From contig CBDCYF010000005.1 of assembly GCA_965224065.1 (NCBI GenBank), forward strand, positions 2,232,001 to 2,296,000: DNA of 64,000 nucleotides, read 5' to 3'. Under the pieces are notes generated by a model. It was not told where the DNA came from and did no database searches. It saw only the letters and a program-made list of their open reading frames with translations. The translations under genes were made by a program, and so were the position numbers. Shown here piece by piece: positions 58,661 to 64,000 of this stretch. How positions within the stretch are numbered: the first letter of the stretch is position 1; every line of letters begins with the position of its first letter. The DNA comes from JAOTZA01 sp965224065. Lineage in GTDB: Bacteria > Acidobacteriota > Thermoanaerobaculia > Multivoradales > JAHEKO01.

Positions 58661-59476
58661 GTGGCTGCTGTAAGTCGCTTAACCGCCAACGACTCACTAT
58701 TGCCTCGGAGTATTCTCTTTTGTCGGCATGGTTCGACGGGAGTCCGCTTCGTCGAAGCCAGCTATCCACCCGGTCTGCGCGTTCCGCGGCATCATCACGA
58801 GGAGGCGTACCTCTGTCTGCCCGTTGTGGGAACTTTTCGGGAGAGCTACCGAAAGCGCAGTCGAGACGGACAGGCATGGAGCTGTCTGCGTTATGCCGCG
58901 GGCGAGGCGCACGAGGGGCAGATCGGACCGAAAGGAGCCACGATCTTCCATGTCGAGCTCAGCGCGGCGACTTGTCGTGAATACGGTGATCCCTCGATCG
59001 CGTTTGACTTTTCGGCGCAGAGCCTCGCTTCAACGACGGGTTGGATGCTTCAATTGCGCCAAGCCATCCTTGAGGTTCCTCCCGACCCTCTCGTGGTCGA
59101 GGCGCTCTTGTGTGAAGTCATCGCGGCTGCGACCGGTGATTCCGTACTACCCCCGTACCCACGGCGTTGGCTGCTCCGGGTACGAGAACGTTTGGCGGAC
59201 GAGCACGATCCGTCACTTTGCCTGGCAGATCTGGCATTGGACCTAGGGTGTCATCCCTCCCATCTCTCGCGCGCTTTTCGAGGGGAGACGGGAATGACAA
59301 TTGGTGAGTATCGCAGGCGGCTGCAAATTGCACGTGCAGTTGATCTTCTACGCTCTCAAAGGCCATGTGTCGAGGTCGCGTTTTCTGCAGGCTTTGCAGA
59401 CCAAAGCCACTTCGGGCGAGTTTTTCGAACAATTCTCGCCACTACGCCAGGTCGCCTACAGAGCCAGATGAAGTGA
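58661..59476 (+). CDS. AraC-family transcriptional regulator
   Basis: A 271-residue regulator from GTG 58661. The N-terminal half is a cupin-type sensor (YPPGLRVPRHHHEEAYLCLP, YAAGEAHEGQIGPKGATIFH); the C-terminal 100 residues hold two helix-turn-helix motifs (LCLADLALDLGCHPSHLSRA and VEVAFSAGFADQSHFGRVFR). The ligand and targets are unknown; the divergent DUF1579-like gene is the obvious candidate target. The less GC-rich coding sequence suggests lateral acquisition. Confidence 0.9.
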   Translation: MAAVSRLTANDSLLPRSILFCRHGSTGVRFVEASYPPGLRVPRHHHEEAYLCLPVVGTFRESYRKRSRDGQAWSCLRYAAGEAHEGQIGPKGATIFHVELSAATCREYGDPSIAFDFSAQSLASTTGWMLQLRQAILEVPPDPLVVEALLCEVIAAATGDSVLPPYPRRWLLRVRERLADEHDPSLCLADLALDLGCHPSHLSRAFRGETGMTIGEYRRRLQIARAVDLLRSQRPCVEVAFSAGFADQSHFGRVFRTILATTPGRLQSQMK

Positions 59477-59527
59477 GATCGACGATGGCGCTCTTGGCAC
59501 GGATGTCCATCTCCATGAGACTCGGTC

Positions 59528-60103
59528 TCAGACGACAGAGTCCTCCCAGCCGGGGCGCTTCCATCCCCGTTTGACCTCGGGGTCGGGTACCAGCCCCGCG
59601 CCTTCGAGACGCCGCTCGAGCGATTGAAAGAACTCGCCCCCACGGTCGACGACCGCAAGGTTCAAAAAGAACTCCCGCGCGCGCCCCGAGGATTTTTGGA
59701 AGACAAACCGCAAGCTGGACGTGCCCTTGCGCGGCTCGAGTGCCAAAACATCCGACCAGGCCAGACGGCGGGGACGAAACGTATGGAGTGGCTGATAGGC
59801 CAGCGCCTCGTTGTCGAGCTCGACCGCCGGGGTCCGGGTCGCCGTCCACCAGATCTTGACCAGGGTCAGCCAAAAAAGCGATCCATAGAAGACCAGAACA
59901 CCAAAGGCCCGCGACAGCGGCGCGCTGCCCGGCTGCCGAAAAAGCCAGGCCACGATGCCCAACGCCACCACGACGCCCACGCCCCACACCATGGCCCTGC
60001 GGCAACTGCTTCCCACCCAGGGCCGGAAGGGGAACTCGCGCCGGTCCTCGGCGATCTCGTCGGCCGCCGTCTCCGCCGTCGTTTCCGCCGCCGTCCGGGT
60101 CAT
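59528..60103 (-). CDS. Membrane protein with PH-like domain
   Basis: A 191-residue protein from ATG 60103 (or 60106). A charged N-terminus of about 35 residues precedes two hydrophobic helices (about 38-56 and 66-86). The remainder is a small beta-rich domain (VELDNEALAYQPLHTFRPRR, LAWSDVLALEP, LRFVFQKSSGRAREFFLNL) like bacterial PH domains. Function is unknown. It is divergent from the DinB-like gene with only 22 bases between starts. Confidence 0.65.
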   Translation of the reverse strand: MTRTAAETTAETAADEIAEDRREFPFRPWVGSSCRRAMVWGVGVVVALGIVAWLFRQPGSAPLSRAFGVLVFYGSLFWLTLVKIWWTATRTPAVELDNEALAYQPLHTFRPRRLAWSDVLALEPRKGTSSLRFVFQKSSGRAREFFLNLAVVDRGGEFFQSLERRLEGAGLVPDPEVKRGWKRPGWEDSVV

Positions 60104-60125
60104 CACCTCAGGGTATCGTAGAGAA

Positions 60126-60659
60126 ATGGAAGTCGAATCCGCGGTCGAGACCGTCCTCTCGCGCGGGCCCTGCCCGTCGTTTTCCGAGCTGGCAGCCCGC
60201 TACCTCGAGGAGTATCTACAGAAGATCCGGGTCGGCGTGGAGCGTCTGGACGACGACCAGATCTGGTGGCGCTCGGCCGCCGGGGCGAACAGCGTCGGCA
60301 ATCTCATGCTCCATCTTCACGGCAACCTCTCGCTGTGGGTCCTGGCGAGCTTGGGCGGGCGGGACTTCGAGCGCGATCGCGCCGGCGAGTTCCGTGCCGA
60401 AAGAACACACTCTCGCGACGAGCTGCTCGCCCGGCTCGACTCCACGGTCACCCAGTGCTGCCAGGTGATCCGGTCGATCGGCGAGGAGGATTTCGCCCGC
60501 ACGCTCGACGTACAGGGTTATTCCTGCGACATCCTGGGGGCTCTCTTCCACGCCGTCGAGCACATGAGCTACCACACCGGCCAGATTCTCTGGATCGTCA
60601 AACACCAGACGATCGAGTCGCAGCCGCTCGAGCTCTACCCCCGCCACCGGGACGAGTAG
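60126..60659 (+). CDS. DinB / DUF1572-like protein
   Basis: A 177-residue four-helix protein from ATG 60126. Conserved histidines are spaced as in DinB metal sites: LMLHLHGNLSLWVL in helix 2 and FHAVEHMSYHTGQI in helix 4. Members bind a metal ion and include thiol-dependent transferases; the reaction is unknown here. The stop TAG overlaps the GTG of the phosphofructokinase gene (TAGTG). Confidence 0.8.
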   Translation: MEVESAVETVLSRGPCPSFSELAARYLEEYLQKIRVGVERLDDDQIWWRSAAGANSVGNLMLHLHGNLSLWVLASLGGRDFERDRAGEFRAERTHSRDELLARLDSTVTQCCQVIRSIGEEDFARTLDVQGYSCDILGALFHAVEHMSYHTGQILWIVKHQTIESQPLELYPRHRDE

Positions 60660-61762
60660 TGGCGACGCCGGGCAAGCGCATCGCCATCAACACCGGCGGC
60701 GGCGACGCGCCGGGGCTCAACGCGGTCATCCGGGCGGTCGTGCTGGCGGCCGAGCGCCGGGGCTGGGAGGTGCTGGGAATCCGCCGCGGCTACGAGGGCC
60801 TGTTCGACACCCGCGAGACCATTCCCCTCGACCGCGAATCGGTCCGCGGCATCATGCACCTGGGCGGCACGATCCTAGGCACCACAAACCGCGGTAACCC
60901 GTTCCGTTTTCCCGTTGAAGCGCCCGACGGCTCCCACGAGCTAGTGGACCGCTCCGACGAGATCGTCGAGAACTTCGAGCGGCTCGGGCTCGACGCGCTG
61001 ATCGCCATCGGCGGCGACGGCTCGATGAAGATCGCCCAGGGCCTGGCCGAAAAGGGGGTGCCGGTGGTCGGCGTCCCCAAGACCATCGACAACGACCTCT
61101 CGGGAACGGTGGTGACCTTTGGGTTTCAAACCGCGGTCTCGGTGGCGACCGAGGCCATCGACCGGCTGCACTCGACCGCCGAGGCGCACGAGCGGGTCTT
61201 TACCGTCGAGGTCATGGGCCGCTATGCCGGCTGGATCGCGCTTCACGCGGGCGTCGCCGGAGGCGCCGACGTCATTTTGATCCCCGAGATCCCCTACGAT
61301 CTCGAGGCCGTGTGTCGCAAGGTCCTCGAAAGGGAGGCGCGGGGCCGGCGGTTTGCGATCGTGGTCGTGGCCGAAGGCGCCCGGCCGCGGGGCGGCCGGA
61401 TGGTGACCAAGCAGGCGGCCGAGCCGGGACAAGACGCCCTCTTGGGCGGGGTCGCCGAGCGCTTGGCTGAGGAGATCCATCGCGAGACCGGCAAGGAAAC
61501 GCGATCGGTCGTCCTGGGCCACTTGCAGCGCGGCGGCCGGCCGACGTCCTACGATCGCCTGCTGGCGCTGCGCTTTGGGGCCGCCGCCGTGCGCCTGGTC
61601 GCGGAGGGCCGCTCCAACATCATGGTAGCCTTGGATCCGCCAAACGTACTGACCATTCCGCTGGAAGAAGCCACCCGCAGAATGAAGACTGTTCCCCTGG
61701 ATTCGGACACTGTGCTGGCAGTGCGCGAGATGGGGTTGAGCCTGGGGGATGAAACGGAATGA
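60659..61762 (+). CDS. pfkA: 6-phosphofructokinase
   Basis: A 367-residue PFK from GTG 60659. It has INTGGGDAPGLNAVIR at the N-terminus, IGGDGSMKIA for the phosphoryl donor site, PKTIDNDL for catalysis, and EVMGRYAGWIAL for the sugar site. GGDG (Gly rather than Asp) points to ATP as donor, while Lys in PKTIDND is the residue found in PPi-type enzymes. This Gly/Lys pair is typical of the group III ATP-PFKs (for example actinomycete type). It converts fructose 6-phosphate to the 1,6-bisphosphate. It overlaps the next gene by four bases. Confidence 0.93.
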   Translation: MATPGKRIAINTGGGDAPGLNAVIRAVVLAAERRGWEVLGIRRGYEGLFDTRETIPLDRESVRGIMHLGGTILGTTNRGNPFRFPVEAPDGSHELVDRSDEIVENFERLGLDALIAIGGDGSMKIAQGLAEKGVPVVGVPKTIDNDLSGTVVTFGFQTAVSVATEAIDRLHSTAEAHERVFTVEVMGRYAGWIALHAGVAGGADVILIPEIPYDLEAVCRKVLEREARGRRFAIVVVAEGARPRGGRMVTKQAAEPGQDALLGGVAERLAEEIHRETGKETRSVVLGHLQRGGRPTSYDRLLALRFGAAAVRLVAEGRSNIMVALDPPNVLTIPLEEATRRMKTVPLDSDTVLAVREMGLSLGDETE

Positions 61763-62967
61763 AAAAATTCCACATCACGTTGTTTGTCGTTCTCGCCGTC
61801 TGCGCGTCCACGGCCTATGCGGCCGAGCCCCGACTGCTCCGTCCACTCGAGGATGCCCGGCAAGTCGCGGTCTCGGGTCCCGAGGTCCTGCAGTCGACAC
61901 CGGTGACGGTCGATTTTCAGGCGCTGTCCAAGGCGCTCGGGAGCGGAGAGACCCTGATCTTCGATCTGGCGCCGGATCTCGAGGTTCGCGCCGTCGCCGA
62001 GCAAGTGTGGACCACCGGTGAAGAGAGCTTTGCCTGGCGGGGAAGAATCGCCGGTTCCCCCTGGAGCTCGGCGGTCCTGGCCGTACGCAAGGGGGTTCTC
62101 GCCGGTGGGCTCTCGATCGGACCGCGGCGGTTTCAAATCCAGCCCGGACCGGGAGGCACCTACCGCGTCGACGAGATCGATCTGACCCAGCTGCCCGACG
62201 GCAACGACGTGGTCTTGCCGCCGGAGGACGACCGGCCGGCGGCCAGCGCGGGCTCGCTCGTGGGGGCAAAGGCCAAGACCAACTTCGATTTGATCGTCTT
62301 CTACACCAAAAAGGCCAAAAAACGAGTCGGAGGAAAAAACGCCATCGAGGCCCTGATCGAGTTGGGGGTGGCCGAGACCAACACCGCCCTGAACGACAGC
62401 AAGGGCAAGGCCAAGGTACGGCTCCGAGACGTCGAGGAGATCAGCTACAAGGAAAAGAAAGATATGAGCACCGACCTCAGTCGGTTGCACCGCACCAACG
62501 ACGGCAAGATCGACCAGGTCCACGGCAAGCGCAACGCCAACAACGCCGACTTCGTCAAGCTGATCGTCAACCGCAAGGACCCCAACCGGTGCGGAATCGC
62601 CTTTCTCTCCCCCAAATCGTCGGCGCCGGCAACTTTTGCCTTTAGCGTTACTCGGGTCGACTGCATCAGCCCCAACTACACCTTTGGACACGAGCTCGGT
62701 CACAACTGGGGGCTGGCCCACGCCCGCAGCGCCACCGGTGCGACCCCGTTCCTCCCCTTTGGCTGGGGGTTCTACGAGCCCGGCGGGCTGTTCCGCACGA
62801 TCATGGCGGTCTTTCGCTTTGGCGTGGGCCCGCGGGTGCTCCACTACTCCAACCCCAAGGTGAAGGAGCGGGGGGAGAGAACGGGAGTCAGCCGCAAGAA
62901 GCCTGACGGCGCGGACGCCGCGCGTGCGATCCGCGACGCCCGGGCCTTGCTGTCGTCGTACCGCTAA
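61759..62967 (+). CDS. Secreted metzincin-like zinc metalloprotease
   Basis: A 402-residue exported protein from ATG 61759. Signal peptide to about residue 22 (STAYA). A propeptide-like domain (23-170) precedes the catalytic domain with TNFDLIVFYTKKAK at its first strand and the zinc motif HELGHNWGLAH near residue 311, exactly HExxHxxGxxH. The Met-turn is probably in TIMAVF. Two cysteines (RCGIAF and RVDCIS) flank the site. It resembles reprolysin-like peptidases. The substrate is unknown; it overlaps pfkA by four bases. Confidence 0.87.
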   Translation: MKKFHITLFVVLAVCASTAYAAEPRLLRPLEDARQVAVSGPEVLQSTPVTVDFQALSKALGSGETLIFDLAPDLEVRAVAEQVWTTGEESFAWRGRIAGSPWSSAVLAVRKGVLAGGLSIGPRRFQIQPGPGGTYRVDEIDLTQLPDGNDVVLPPEDDRPAASAGSLVGAKAKTNFDLIVFYTKKAKKRVGGKNAIEALIELGVAETNTALNDSKGKAKVRLRDVEEISYKEKKDMSTDLSRLHRTNDGKIDQVHGKRNANNADFVKLIVNRKDPNRCGIAFLSPKSSAPATFAFSVTRVDCISPNYTFGHELGHNWGLAHARSATGATPFLPFGWGFYEPGGLFRTIMAVFRFGVGPRVLHYSNPKVKERGERTGVSRKKPDGADAARAIRDARALLSSYR

Positions 62968-62972
62968 CGTCC

Positions 62973-63773
62973 GTGAGCCACGCAATACACCCGACGGCGG
63001 GAGCGCGGTCGGCCGGGCTGGTCGGCGCAGCTCTCTTCGTCCTGGCGGCAGGTCTGTGGGCGGATGACAGCTCGACCCAGGATCTTGAGCGACCGACCGT
63101 CGTGTTGGAGCTTTTCACCTCGCAGGGGTGCTCGAGCTGCCCGGCCGCGGACCGACTGCTCCGGCGGCTGGCCGAATCCGACCGGCAGGTGGAGATCATT
63201 CCGCTGGCCTTTCACGTCGACTACTGGAACTACCTCGGCTGGTCCGACCCGTTCTCCTCCCCGAGCTGGTCTCAGAGGCAACGCCGATACGCCCACCGGC
63301 TCGGGTCGCGCAGCGTCTACACGCCGCAGCTCGTCGTCAACGGCCTGTGGGACGCGGTCGGCTCGAACGAAGCCGACGCCCGGGACCTGATCGCGCGGGC
63401 GGGCGAGAGAGCGGGCACGGGCGAGCTCGACATCGAGGCCGTCCGGGGCGACGACGGCCGGGTCGAAGTGCGGCTGAGCGCCGCGGTGGCCACCGCATCG
63501 GGCGAGCCCGAGCTGTGGCTGGCGGTAGTCGAGAGCGGATTCGAGACACCGGTGGGTCGGGGCGAAAACGCTCGCCGGACACTCTTGAACGACCACGTGG
63601 TGCGGCGGCTCCTGCCCACCTTCGAGCTTACGCCCGGCGCGCGAAGCGAAGGCACGGTTCCGGTCGATCTCGAGAAGGACTGGGACCTCGACGGCCTGTC
63701 GTTTGCGGCGATTGTCCAGGACGCCTCGAGCCTCGAGGTCTACACCGCGGCCTCGACGCGGCTCGAAGACTGA
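62973..63773 (+). CDS. DUF1223 thioredoxin-fold protein
   Basis: A 266-residue exported protein from GTG 62973. A signal-like segment (AGLVGAALFVLAAGLWAD) comes first, then the DUF1223 domain: VLELFTSQGCSSCPAADRLL with a CxxC pair, IPLAFHVDYWNYLGWSDPFS, and YTPQLVVNG. The thioredoxin-like fold suggests a redox role in the periplasm, not demonstrated. It starts five bases after the metalloprotease gene, so both may be expressed together. Confidence 0.88.
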   Translation: MSHAIHPTAGARSAGLVGAALFVLAAGLWADDSSTQDLERPTVVLELFTSQGCSSCPAADRLLRRLAESDRQVEIIPLAFHVDYWNYLGWSDPFSSPSWSQRQRRYAHRLGSRSVYTPQLVVNGLWDAVGSNEADARDLIARAGERAGTGELDIEAVRGDDGRVEVRLSAAVATASGEPELWLAVVESGFETPVGRGENARRTLLNDHVVRRLLPTFELTPGARSEGTVPVDLEKDWDLDGLSFAAIVQDASSLEVYTAASTRLED

Positions 63774-63788
63774 GCGAGCACCCGCGGC

Positions 63789-63819
63789 TCAACGGCCGCC
63801 GGGGGCGGCGGCCGCTTCA
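63789..63819. repeat. GCCGCC/GGCGGC stem with GCCGCTTCA end
   Basis: Copy of the last stem and end of the 118-bp unit (GGCCGCC...GGCGGCGGCCGCTTCA). It fills the gap between the DUF1223 stop and the stop of the next minus-strand gene, whose TGA falls inside the repeat end. Confidence 0.7.
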
Positions 63820-64000
63820 GGACGGTTCCGCCAGCACTGTCTCCACCCCAAAGGCGTCGCTCTCGACCAAGTCGATCTCTAGGATCCTGCCGGCGGCAGT
63901 GACGTCGGAAAGGGCCTCCCGCAGCGCCTCCAGCCGCGGCGCGGTGTCCCGCACCACGGCCCGCTCTACCTCGACCCGCAGCGAGACCTTGGCTTCGGTC
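63817..64000 (-). CDS. valS: C-terminus of probable valyl-tRNA synthetase, cut by window edge
   Basis: The last 60 codons of a minus-strand gene whose 5' part lies beyond base 64000. The visible end (TEAKVSLRVEVERAVVRDTA, then DVTAAGRILEIDLVES and VETVLAEPS) resembles the C-terminal coiled-coil arm of valyl-tRNA synthetases of the actinobacterial type (KSEAKxSM...). IleRS C-termini share the general look, so the call is tentative. The stop TGA sits within a repeat. Confidence 0.5.
   Translation of the reverse strand, partial: TEAKVSLRVEVERAVVRDTAPRLEALREALSDVTAAGRILEIDLVESDAFGVETVLAEPS

Noticed and set aside
61549..62985. 478-codon minus-strand open frame
   Set aside because: Antisense to the metalloprotease gene, whose signal peptide and zinc motif are clear.

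Overview
The window is GC-rich, gene-dense bacterial DNA from a Gram-negative organism: it holds TonB-dependent receptors, an RND pump with its outer-membrane partner, and many lipoproteins. There is no phylogenetic marker that I can place by eye. The mix of chemosensory genes with DUF4388 and HEAT proteins, a leftover C-terminus of a TPR-type protein, a CHAT protease and many TTG/GTG starts fits Acidobacteriota (Thermoanaerobaculia-like) or a similar deep lineage. That placement is inference. Genes are packed with ATGA, GTGA and, unusually often, TTGA overlaps.

Layout. 1-1957 (minus): start of an ATP synthase operon (small lipoprotein, atpZ-like, atpI-like, atpB cut by the window edge). 1983-2394: tandem structured repeats. 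2454-8330 (minus): vitamin B12 uptake operon headed by a clear cobalamin riboswitch (btuB-like receptor, btuF, btuD, btuC, a small membrane protein, then a HAD hydrolase). 8466-11197: SGNH-hydrolase-like membrane protein, exported protein, and a possible V4R/heme-NO-binding-like protein. 11184-22037: a divergent chemosensory locus with DUF4388-GAF / GAF / CheY on minus, and CheA-CheW-MCP-HEAT protein-CheR-CheB on plus. 22197-26961: a degenerate receiver fused to a membrane and Fn3-like domain, a secreted cohesin-like protein with an Asp/Ser tail, and a convergent TPR-CHAT protease. 27027-29476: OmpR-type regulator and hybrid histidine kinase. 29540-32082: an island-like segment (XRE operon with a palindromic promoter, a broken TPR gene, a lipoprotein, an att-like duplication of a tRNA 3' end) running into four tRNA genes.

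32159-34370: lipoprotein, GC-palindrome repeats, cyclophilin with a TTG start, PilZ protein, and a 22-bp inverted repeat. 34379-42996 (minus): efflux locus whose first gene fuses an ABC-type periplasmic binding domain to a TolC-like protein, followed by adaptor lipoprotein, RND pump, 2-TM ion channel and two small envelope proteins. 43129-43361: a repeat with inverted ends. 43378-48805: TonB-dependent receptor, then TrkA-TrkH potassium uptake. 48821-57914: beta-propeller amidohydrolase, PEP-synthase-like orphan fragment, diguanylate cyclase, methyltransferase, glycerophosphodiesterase and FGGY kinase. 57928-59476: a divergent pair of distinct base composition (DUF1579-like protein and AraC regulator). 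59528-64000: PH-like membrane protein, DinB-like protein, phosphofructokinase, metzincin protease, DUF1223 protein and the 3' end of a probable valS.

The genes group into energy and ion transport, B12 import, envelope sensing and secretion, efflux, and carbon metabolism. The points that look least ordinary are the TolC fusion, the degenerate-receiver/cohesin/CHAT neighbourhood, the multi-hairpin repeats and the att-like duplication at tRNA-Arg.
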